The notes under the pieces were generated by a model. That model did no database searches. It saw nothing but the letters and a program-made list of their open reading frames with translations, and was not told the origin of the DNA. A stretch of DNA of 6,696 bases from Actinomycetales bacterium (GTDB lineage Bacteria; Actinomycetota; Actinomycetes; Actinomycetales; Actinomycetaceae), in contig JAAZBW010000260.1 in the NCBI GenBank assembly GCA_012513625.1, forward strand, positions 1 to 6,696, written 5' to 3'. This document shows, one piece after another, positions 1-5,494 of this stretch (position 1 is the stretch's first letter; the number at the start of each line of letters is the position of its first letter). A program made the translations under genes and the position numbers.

Positions 1-1034
1 ACCGCCACCCCCATCACCGCGCCCATCACCGCCACCTCCACGGCCGCGAGCCGGAGGAAGAGGCCGGGCCTCTCGGCCAGCTGCGGGATGGTACGCCGGC
101 GGTGGTCCCAGCCGATCCAGCCGAGCAGCGCCCACAGCAGGATCTTCACCAGCAGCAGCCGCCCCCAGGGCGTCAGAACCAGATCGGCCGGCCCGTTGAG
201 CCGGATCACGGACGCGAAGACCCCGGAGCCGCCCACGAGCACGAAGCACCAGAGTGCGAGCGCCGAGTACCGCGCCGCCGCCCGCTCCAGTTCCGGCCCG
301 AGCCTGCGATAGACCGCCACCATGGCCGCGAGCCCGCCCGCCCACAGTCCGAGCGGCACCAGGTGCAGCCACATCGAGGAGACTGCCAGGTTGTGGTTCG
401 CCGCCCCCGCCGCATGTCCGGTCAGCGCCACGGGCGCGAGGGCGAGCGCCCCCATCACGGCCGTCCACATCGCGGTCACCATCCCGCCGGTGGCCACCGC
501 CAGCACCGAGACGATCACCGCCAGCACCGTCTCCGCGATGAGGGTCTGCCCGAGCTCGGTGCGGGAGAGGAAGAACAGCAGCTCGTCCCCGAACGTCGGT
601 TCGCTCAGCGAGCGTCCCCACACCGCCGCGTACGTGAACACCACATACGCGAGCTGCCCGAGCACCCACACGACTGCCGCGCCCTGGCCGAGCCGCACCG
701 CGGTACTCCACCCCGTGCCCGGCGACGACGACGACGCAACCCGCGCCTCGTCGTCGCCCTCCGTGGGGCGTGGGGATCGGGTGGGGCCGCGCAGGATCAG
801 GGCGGCCACGGCGAACGCGCCGATGGTGAGGGCGCCCGCCGCACGCACCACCACGGTCACGATCGGGAGGCCCCAGCGGACGAGCGCGCCGGGGTCAACG
901 AGCGCCCGGGGGTCCGCCGCGCCGGTGGAGAGGAGGGCGAGTATCAGCGCCAGGACGGAGGCGGGAATGGCCCAGATCAGACGACGGGTGGCCCCGGGGC
1001 GAGACCCGGGTATTCTTGCTGCGCCGTCGATCAC
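1..1034 (-). CDS. copD: CopD-family copper resistance/transport membrane protein, N-terminal part (3' end outside window)
   Basis: Reading leftward from GTG at 1034, an open frame of 344 codons runs off the window edge without a stop. An in-frame TAG at 1046-1044 lies just upstream, so the GTG is the earliest possible start. The product is polytopic, with hydrophobic segments near residues 20-40, 55-81, 118-139, 165-183, 185-206, 219-241, 257-277, 290-309 and 329 onward. CopD hallmarks are visible: GHAAG (206-210) followed by NHN (213-215) and WLHL with GLWAGG (222-234), then LWCFVLVGGSGV (261-272), and GRLLLVKILL (291-300) leading to WDHRRRTIP (309-317). CopD proteins sit in the cytoplasmic membrane and are linked to copper uptake or delivery. 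In actinobacteria this N-terminal architecture is often fused to a C-terminal CtaG (cytochrome oxidase assembly) domain; that part would be off-window, so the fusion is an inference. It is divergent from the moxR operon and probably unrelated to it in function. Confidence 0.88.
   Translation of the reverse strand, partial: MIDGAARIPGSRPGATRRLIWAIPASVLALILALLSTGAADPRALVDPGALVRWGLPIVTVVVRAAGALTIGAFAVAALILRGPTRSPRPTEGDDEARVASSSSPGTGWSTAVRLGQGAAVVWVLGQLAYVVFTYAAVWGRSLSEPTFGDELLFFLSRTELGQTLIAETVLAVIVSVLAVATGGMVTAMWTAVMGALALAPVALTGHAAGAANHNLAVSSMWLHLVPLGLWAGGLAAMVAVYRRLGPELERAAARYSALALWCFVLVGGSGVFASVIRLNGPADLVLTPWGRLLLVKILLWALLGWIGWDHRRRTIPQLAERPGLFLRLAAVEVAVMGAVMGVA
721..758. repeat. 11-bp perfect inverted repeat built from CGA/TCG triplets inside copD
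   Basis: GGCGACGACGA (721-731) is exactly complementary to TCGTCGTCGCC (748-758), with a 16-nt spacer. In the copD reading frame the two arms encode the GDDE and SSSS parts of a hydrophilic loop between the second and third membrane segments (about residues 93-104). A strong hairpin could form in the mRNA. It may simply be triplet-repeat expansion in an unconstrained loop. Confidence 0.6.
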
Positions 1035-1045
1035 GCTCCTACCCT
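1016..1045 (+). promoter_or_regulatory. Possible sigma70-type promoter for the moxR operon
   Basis: TTGCTG (1016-1021) and TACCCT (1040-1045) are separated by 18 bp and loosely match TTGNNN / TANNNT. The start site would lie near 1052, giving a leader of about 97 nt before moxR. The -35 box lies within the first codons of the divergent copD gene and the -10 box overlaps the proposed copD -10 element. This is a pattern match only; in G+C-rich DNA such weak matches occur by chance. Confidence 0.25.
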
Positions 1046-1046
1046 A
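1035..1046 (-). promoter_or_regulatory. Possible -10 element for copD, suggesting a leaderless transcript
   Basis: On the minus strand, TAGGGT (1046-1041) fits the actinobacterial -10 pattern TANNNT and is followed by exactly six bases before the GTG start at 1034. Transcription would then begin at or next to the start codon, as in leaderless mRNAs common in actinobacteria. The alternative is that AGGAG (1040-1036) is a Shine-Dalgarno, but it would have only one base of spacing, which is too tight. No clear -35 is seen. Confidence 0.35.
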
Positions 1047-1078
1047 GACCGCGAGGGCTGGGGCAGCGGCAGCCGTCC

Positions 1079-1104
1079 GGGTGAGCGGAGGCGGTCACTC
1101 ACCC
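1079..1104. repeat. Inverted repeat (7-bp arms) upstream of moxR
   Basis: GGGTGAG (1079-1085) and CTCACCC (1098-1104) form a perfect 7-bp stem with a 12-nt loop. It lies between the possible promoter and moxR, so it could be a leader hairpin or an operator. No run of T follows, so it is not an intrinsic terminator. Confidence 0.35.
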
Positions 1105-1110
1105 ACGCTC

Positions 1111-1125
1111 GCCGATCGGCGCGCC
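1111..1125. repeat. Two overlapping palindromes in the moxR leader
   Basis: GCCGATCGGC (1111-1120) is a perfect 10-bp palindrome and GGCGCGCC (1118-1125) is a perfect 8-bp palindrome sharing three bases with it. They end about 23 bp before the moxR ATG. The position suits a dimeric repressor site, but short palindromes are frequent at this base composition. Confidence 0.3.
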
Positions 1126-1134
1126 AACCGACCG

Positions 1135-1140
1135 AAAGGG
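1135..1140 (+). promoter_or_regulatory. Ribosome binding site of moxR
   Basis: AAAGGG lies 8 nt before ATG 1149. A second purine block, AGGGAG (1142-1147), is nearer but has only one base of spacing, so the upstream block is the more likely Shine-Dalgarno. This supports the ATG at 1149 as the start rather than any of the far-upstream starts in the same open frame. Confidence 0.45.
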
Positions 1141-1148
1141 TAGGGAGC

Positions 1149-2144
1149 ATGACGGAGAACGCAGCGATCTCCTCCGCCGAGATGGAGCGGGCCTACGATC
1201 TGCTCCAGCGGGTGCAGGACATCTACGCGCAGCGCGTGGTGGGTCAGGTGGGACTGCGCACCGCGCTCGTGAGCAGCCTCATCTCCGGCGGCCACGTGCT
1301 CCTCGAGTCCGTGCCCGGGCTCGCGAAGACCACCGCCGCCCAGACCCTCGCCTCCGCGGTGGGCGGCTCGTTCCACCGGATCCAGTGCACGCCGGACCTG
1401 ATGCCGAACGACATTGTGGGAACCCAGATCTTCAACTACACCTCCGGAGAGCTCACCACCCAGTTGGGGCCAGTCCACGCGAACATGGTGCTGTTGGACG
1501 AGATCAACCGCTCCTCGGCGAAGACCCAGTCCGCCATGTTGGAGGCCATGCAGGAGCGCCAGACCTCGATCGGTGGTGAGGTGTACAAGGTGCCGGAGCC
1601 GTTCATGGTGATGGCCACCCAGAACCCCATCGAGGAGGAGGGCACCTACGTACTCCCCGAGGCGCAGATGGACCGGTTCCTGGTCAAGGAGGTCCTCACC
1701 TACCCCACGCCGAACGAGGAGGTGGAGATCCTCGATCGACTCTCCTCCGGGGCCCTCACCGCGCCGCTCACGGTGCAGCCCATCCGGCTGGAGGAGGTGC
1801 GTTACCTGCAGGAGCTCAGCAACAGGGTGTTCGTGCACCGCACGATCCGGGAGTACATCGTGGCCCTCGTGAACACCACCCGCGGCGGGGGGCCGCGGCC
1901 GATGGACGGGTTCACGGACCACGTCCGGGTGGGCGCCTCTCCGCGTGGCGGGATCGCACTCATGAAGGTGGGCCAGGCGCTCGCGCTCATGAGCGGTCGC
2001 ACCTACGTGGTGCCGGACGATGTGAAGCAGATGCGCCACGCGGTGCTCCGCCACCGCCTCGTGCGCACCTATGACGCACTCGCGAACAACGTCTCGGCCG
2101 AGTCCCTCATCGATGCCGTGTTCGCCGCAGTGCCGGTGCCGTAG
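1149..2144 (+). CDS. moxR: MoxR-family AAA+ ATPase
   Basis: The product has 331 residues, the usual MoxR length. Walker A is SVPGLAKT (54-61), with the MoxR-typical GLAKT. Walker B is LLDEINR (115-121), with Asp117 and Glu118 for Mg2+ and hydrolysis. Sensor 1 is ATQNP (156-160) in the family signature ATQNPIEEEGTYVLPEAQ, followed by MDRF with the arginine-finger candidate Arg176. Sensor 2 lies in GASPRG (262-267). The C-terminal part (about 205-331) is the helical lid. No membrane segment is present, so it is a cytoplasmic, probably hexameric ATPase. It heads the operon, as is typical of the MoxR-DUF58-vWA arrangement, where it is thought to act as a chaperone or remodeller for the vWA partners. 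The open frame extends far upstream, but MoxR similarity begins only after ATG 1149. The stop TAG is directly followed, in the same frame, by the next start codon. Confidence 0.95.
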   Translation: MTENAAISSAEMERAYDLLQRVQDIYAQRVVGQVGLRTALVSSLISGGHVLLESVPGLAKTTAAQTLASAVGGSFHRIQCTPDLMPNDIVGTQIFNYTSGELTTQLGPVHANMVLLDEINRSSAKTQSAMLEAMQERQTSIGGEVYKVPEPFMVMATQNPIEEEGTYVLPEAQMDRFLVKEVLTYPTPNEEVEILDRLSSGALTAPLTVQPIRLEEVRYLQELSNRVFVHRTIREYIVALVNTTRGGGPRPMDGFTDHVRVGASPRGGIALMKVGQALALMSGRTYVVPDDVKQMRHAVLRHRLVRTYDALANNVSAESLIDAVFAAVPVP

Positions 2145-3035
2145 GTGGTTGCCCTCTCCCGGCTCGCCCACCTGCGGGCCCGCCTCGAGCTCCCGGTGAT
2201 CAAGAAGGCATCGGGACAGCTCGAGGGCCGTCACCGCTCCATCTTCACGGGGCACGGGCAGGACTTCGATGACATGGTGGAATACCGCCCGGGGGACGAT
2301 CCGGGGGATATTGACTGGAAGGCCTCGGCCCGCGCCGGGCAGCCGATTATCAAACGATTCCAGCGGGAAACCAACCTCTCCCTCATCCTCGCCGCGGATA
2401 CGGGTCACTCGATGGGCGCCCTTGCGCCGAGCGGGGAGACCAAGGCGGAGGTGGCCATCTTCGTGGCCGAGATCCTCGCCTTCCTCGCCCGTAACCGCGG
2501 TGACCTGGTGGGCCTCGTGGCCGGGGACGCGGAGCGGATCCGCCAGGTGCCCGCCCGGCAGGGGACCGAGCACCTCGAGACGATGCTGCGCCACCTCGCA
2601 AGCGATATGACGGCCACGGGCCCGCCCTCCCACCTCTCGGACGTGCTGAAGCGGGTGCTCACCGGGGTGCGGCGCCGCTCCCTCGTGGTGGTACTCACGG
2701 ACGAGGCACGGCCCGAGCTGGGCACGGAGCAGGACCTGAAGCGGCTGCGTACCCGCCACGAGGTGATGGTGGTGTCCGTGGCAGACCTGCGGCCCACCGA
2801 GCTCACCCACCGGGGCGGCCTCGTGCTCGATGTGGACGGCGGAGAGGTGCCGGATTTCGTGCGCCGGGATCCCCAGATCCGCGCGGAGGCTGCGGCCGCC
2901 GTGGAGCGGAGGAAGTCTGCCGTGCGCGCGATGCTGCGGCGGCGCGGCATCACGTCCGTGGTGGTGCGCAGCTCGGATGATGCCGTGGACGCCCTCATCG
3001 ACCTCCTCGGGAGGCAGCGCCGTGGCCGATTTTGA
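2145..3035 (+). CDS. DUF58 domain protein (cytoplasmic, vWA-like)
   Basis: The product has 296 residues and lacks the two N-terminal membrane helices present in longer DUF58 proteins. The DUF58 signature is clear: GHGQDFDDMVEYRPGDD (36-52), then IDWKASAR (56-63) and IIKRFQRE (68-75). A vWA-like fold follows, with LILAADTGHSM (80-90) where the metal-site DxSxS motif would be and a second strand ending VVVLTDEA (181-188). Asp85 and Ser89 fit the metal site, but the middle position is Gly rather than Ser/Thr, so metal binding may be weakened. The start is the GTG that abuts the moxR stop with no gap; similarity to the family begins close to it (LARLEL-type start near residues 10-17). There is no good Shine-Dalgarno, so translation probably depends on ribosomes ending moxR. 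Family members are consistently encoded next to MoxR and are presumed to work with it; their biochemical activity is unknown. Confidence 0.93.
   Translation: MVALSRLAHLRARLELPVIKKASGQLEGRHRSIFTGHGQDFDDMVEYRPGDDPGDIDWKASARAGQPIIKRFQRETNLSLILAADTGHSMGALAPSGETKAEVAIFVAEILAFLARNRGDLVGLVAGDAERIRQVPARQGTEHLETMLRHLASDMTATGPPSHLSDVLKRVLTGVRRRSLVVVLTDEARPELGTEQDLKRLRTRHEVMVVSVADLRPTELTHRGGLVLDVDGGEVPDFVRRDPQIRAEAAAAVERRKSAVRAMLRRRGITSVVVRSSDDAVDALIDLLGRQRRGRF
3009..3014 (+). promoter_or_regulatory. Ribosome binding site fixing the start of the small membrane protein
   Basis: GGGAGG lies 7 nt before GTG 3022, inside the end of the DUF58 gene. It selects this GTG over the earlier starts in the same frame, which would extend far into the DUF58 gene. 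Confidence 0.75.
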
Positions 3036-3474
3036 TCCCGTGGACCCGGTGGCCTACGCGTGGTGGGTCCCGGCGCTCGGCCTCATCCTGCTGCTCCTCG
3101 CGATCGCGTGGGTGGTCTACCTGCTGCGCACGCCGCGCGGGCGCACCCGGTCTGCCACTCCGGAGCGCAGTGTGCCCCAACTCCGCAGCTCCTTCGGGGA
3201 GCGCCTCGAGGGCGTCTACGCAGCGTTCCAGCGCGGCGAGGTCACCCTTCGGGACCTCCACCTGCAGGTGGCCGAGATCGTCCGCGGGTTCGGCTCCAGC
3301 CGGGTGGGCCGGGACCTCACGGCCATGTCCCGCGGTGAGGTGGTGGCGTTCATGCCCGGCAGCCGGCTGGGCGAACTGCTCTCCCGCTGCGAGCAGCCCT
3401 CCTTCTCCCGGGACCCGGCCGCGGAGGCCGAGCACACGGTGGGGATCGCCCGGGAGGTGATCACGCGGTGGTGA
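3022..3474 (+). CDS. Small single-pass membrane protein at the DUF4381 position of the MoxR/vWA operon
   Basis: The product has 150 residues. The first 15 are acidic (Asp3, Asp5, Asp8). One hydrophobic segment spans about 16-36, and the following linker is strongly basic (RTPRGRTR, 37-43 region), so the C-terminus should be cytoplasmic. The soluble part (about 52-150) looks helical, with FGERLEGVYAAFQRGEVTLRD leading into LQVAEIVRGF and GRDLTAMSRGEVVAF; it ends REVITRW. Size, topology and position between DUF58 and the first vWA gene match the DUF4381-type proteins of other MoxR operons, but I cannot confirm membership by eye. It overlaps the DUF58 gene by 14 nt and the next gene by 4 or 7 nt. 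It is a candidate link between cytoplasmic MoxR/DUF58 and the outward-facing vWA proteins (inference). Confidence 0.85.
   Translation: MADFDPVDPVAYAWWVPALGLILLLLAIAWVVYLLRTPRGRTRSATPERSVPQLRSSFGERLEGVYAAFQRGEVTLRDLHLQVAEIVRGFGSSRVGRDLTAMSRGEVVAFMPGSRLGELLSRCEQPSFSRDPAAEAEHTVGIAREVITRW
3453..3460 (+). promoter_or_regulatory. Extended ribosome binding site of the first vWA gene
   Basis: GGAGGTGA is a full match to the complement of the 16S rRNA tail. It lies 7 nt before GTG 3468 and 10 nt before the adjacent in-frame GTG 3471. The spacing favours 3468, but 3471 would give the classic GTGA start-stop overlap. Confidence 0.7.
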
Positions 3475-4481
3475 GTCCGTGGGCACCCTGGGTGGTGGTG
3501 GGGATCGTGGCCGTGGCCGCGCTCCTCGGCTGGGTGTGGGTGGTGCGGCAGCGCCGGGGCGGCAGCCACCGCACCTACGTGGCGAACTCCGGCTACCTCT
3601 ACGGCCTCCCCAGCTTCAAACGGAGGCTCCTGCTGCACCGCTTCGCAGCGCTCGGCCTCACCGCGATCGTGGCGGCGGCCACCCTCTTCACCGCCCTGCT
3701 CGCGGGCCGCCCGGTGGACAGGTACACCACCAATGAGCGCATGGCCACGCGGGACATCGTGCTCTGCCTCGATGTTTCCGGCTCCATGATCTCCTTCGAT
3801 TCCCAGGTGCTGCGCACCTACTCGCAGATGGTGGACTCGTTTGACGGGGAGCGGATCGCGCTCAACATCTGGGACTACACCACGCGCCAGGTCTTCCCCC
3901 TCACCGATGACTACGCGATGGTCAGGGACGAACTCGAGATGGGGGCGGATATCACCTCCATCGGCCTGTTCTCCATCACGATCACGCAGGGCGCCATCGA
4001 GAAGTACGAGGAGTGGATGGCGGGCACGTTCCCGCCGAACGCCCAGGGCTCCTCCCTGATCGGGGACGGGCTCGCCTCATGCGTGCTCTCCTTCGACCTC
4101 GAGGAGGAGGACCGCAGCCGCACCGTCATCCTCGCCACGGACAACGAGCCCTACGGGGAATCGATCTTCTCCCTCCAGGAGGCCGCGGAGCTCGCGGAGG
4201 AGCGCGGGATCCGCATCCACGCCATCTACGCCTCCGAGTTCCCCTACGCGGACTACCGGGACGAGTACGAGCAGGTGATCACCTCCCGTGGCGGCCTGTT
4301 CTACGAGCTCTCGAACCCGAGCGCCGTCCAGGAGATCGTCCAGGAGATCACCACCCGGGAGGCCGTCGAGCTCGATGCCACCCCGAAGGTGGTGGAGATC
4401 GACCGCCCGGACCGCTTCTACCCCTGGCTCGTGCTCCTCATCGGCGGGCTGGTGCTCGCAGCATGGAGGGCACGGGCATGA
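3468..4481 (+). CDS. Membrane-anchored vWA domain protein (BatA-like, first of two)
   Basis: The product has 337 residues. Membrane segments lie near 8-26, 58-79 and 319-333, with basic residues after the first (RQRR, 27-30) and at the C-terminus. This places the vWA domain (about 94-300) outside the membrane. The stretch YVANSGYLYGLPSFKRRL (37-54) in the cytoplasmic loop resembles a segment shared by actinobacterial homologues. The MIDAS metal site is intact at its first motif, DVSGS (Asp102, Ser104, Ser106). The second position appears as Ser195/Ser196 in GSSLIGDGLA instead of the usual Thr, and the third as Asp225 in LATDNEP. A hydrophobic, Thr/Ile-rich stretch (about 160-175) precedes the second motif. 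GTG 3471 is an alternative start one codon later. It is likely a structural or adaptor component assembled with the second vWA protein under MoxR control; the ligand is unknown. Confidence 0.92.
   Translation: MVSPWAPWVVVGIVAVAALLGWVWVVRQRRGGSHRTYVANSGYLYGLPSFKRRLLLHRFAALGLTAIVAAATLFTALLAGRPVDRYTTNERMATRDIVLCLDVSGSMISFDSQVLRTYSQMVDSFDGERIALNIWDYTTRQVFPLTDDYAMVRDELEMGADITSIGLFSITITQGAIEKYEEWMAGTFPPNAQGSSLIGDGLASCVLSFDLEEEDRSRTVILATDNEPYGESIFSLQEAAELAEERGIRIHAIYASEFPYADYRDEYEQVITSRGGLFYELSNPSAVQEIVQEITTREAVELDATPKVVEIDRPDRFYPWLVLLIGGLVLAAWRARA
4465..4470 (+). promoter_or_regulatory. Ribosome binding site fixing the start of the second vWA gene
   Basis: GGAGGG lies 7 nt before ATG 4478. It overlaps the in-frame ATG at 4463 and therefore argues for 4478 as the start, which also gives the ATGA overlap with the preceding stop. 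Confidence 0.7.
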
Positions 4482-5494
4482 CCCTCCGTTTCCTCTGGGA
4501 GCCCTGGCTCCTCGCCCTCACCGCCGTGGTGCTCGTGGGGTTCTGCGTACTCGCCCTCGTCCGTGCCCGCCGGGACGACGACGGCACCTGGGTCTCGTGG
4601 TGGCGCCGGCTCGCGATGGTGGTCACCGCCCTCATCATCGGCGCCACGCCGGCGTTCCCCGGGGAGGCGGACCAGGTGGTCTCCAACGTGGAGCTCTACA
4701 TGGTGGTGGACCGCACCGGATCCATGGCGGCGGAGGACTTCGCGGACGGTGAGCCGCGCCTCGAGGGAGTGCGGCACGATCTGGTCGCCCTCACCGAGGC
4801 GTTCCCCGGCTCCCGCTACACGCTGATCGCCTGGGATTCCACGGCGAGCCGTCAGCTGCCGCTCACCACGGACGCCCGCGCCGTGGAGGCGTGGGCACAG
4901 ACCCTCGCGCAGGAGAACACCTACTACTCGGCCGGCTCCGCGATCGACCGGCCCCTCTTCACCCTCACCCGTGCGCTGGAGCGGGGGGTGGAGCAGCACC
5001 CCCAGAACGTGCGGCTCGTGTTCTTCCTCTCCGATGGTGAGAACACGGACGGGGACGACTCCTCGGTGGACGCCTCGCCGGACGGATACCGGGACCTCGC
5101 GCCCATGGTGGACGGGGGCGCCGTGCTCGGTTACGGCACCGCGGCTGGCGGCCAGATGCGGGTGCAGGACTGGAGCGGGGATTCGGACGAGTACATCCTC
5201 GATCCGCAGACGGGGGAGCCCGCGATCTCCCGGATGGACGAGGCCAACCTGCGGGCGCTCGCCGCCAACATGGGGATCGATTACGTTCACCGCTCCGAGC
5301 GGACCGACCTCACTGCCCTCGCGGACGGGATCGACCTCGAGGCAATCAAGGTGGACGGCCGCATGAGCACCGGAACGTATCGGGACGCCTACTGGCCGTT
5401 CGCCTGGGTCCTCGCGGGCCTCCTCGCCTGGGAGGCGTACGAGCAGCTCCGCCGGCTCCGACTGATGGGTGGGCAGCATGCAAAGCTCTCGTAG
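4478..5494 (+). CDS. Membrane-anchored vWA domain protein (BatB-like, second of two)
   Basis: The product has 338 residues and starts at an ATG overlapping the previous stop by 4 nt. Membrane segments lie near 10-28, 45-60 and 306-320. The loop 29-44 is charged (RARRDDD) and the C-terminal tail is basic (LRRLRL), so the vWA domain (about 70-290) should face outward. The MIDAS motifs are DRTGS (Asp78, Thr80, Ser82), then Ser151/Ser154 in YSAGSAIDRPL as the probable second position, and Asp186 in FLSDGEN. An Asp-rich loop, ENTDGDDSSVDASPDGYRD, follows the third motif (188-206). The first motif uses Thr where the first vWA protein has Ser, and the domains are otherwise quite different, so this is an old paralogue pair rather than a recent duplication. 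It probably pairs with the preceding vWA protein; the order vWA-vWA-TPR is typical of Bat-like operons. Confidence 0.92.
   Translation: MTLRFLWEPWLLALTAVVLVGFCVLALVRARRDDDGTWVSWWRRLAMVVTALIIGATPAFPGEADQVVSNVELYMVVDRTGSMAAEDFADGEPRLEGVRHDLVALTEAFPGSRYTLIAWDSTASRQLPLTTDARAVEAWAQTLAQENTYYSAGSAIDRPLFTLTRALERGVEQHPQNVRLVFFLSDGENTDGDDSSVDASPDGYRDLAPMVDGGAVLGYGTAAGGQMRVQDWSGDSDEYILDPQTGEPAISRMDEANLRALAANMGIDYVHRSERTDLTALADGIDLEAIKVDGRMSTGTYRDAYWPFAWVLAGLLAWEAYEQLRRLRLMGGQHAKLS

Noticed and set aside
88..1047. Plus-strand open frames at 88-312, 254-541 and 322-1047
   Set aside because: All lie opposite copD, whose membrane segments and family motifs are clear on the minus strand; their Ala/Pro/Arg/Thr content is that of shadow frames.
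1079..1104. Inverted repeat as an intrinsic terminator
   Set aside because: No T-run follows on either strand, and it lies between two divergent genes where no transcript is expected to end.
102..1148. Upstream extension of the moxR frame (349 codons) as part of the protein
   Set aside because: The extension is Arg/His/Pro-rich, antisense to copD, and unlike MoxR; family similarity begins only after ATG 1149, which has a ribosome site.
1095..2810. Long minus-strand open frame (571 codons) opposite moxR and DUF58
   Set aside because: It lies antisense to two clear protein families, has a His/Arg/Gly-rich composition typical of a shadow frame in G+C-rich coding DNA, and shows no recognisable domain.
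4013..4477. Longer N-terminus for the second vWA protein
   Set aside because: The extra sequence is out of frame within the first vWA gene, is Arg/Gly/His-rich and has no domain; ATG 4478 has a well-spaced ribosome site and the usual ATGA overlap.
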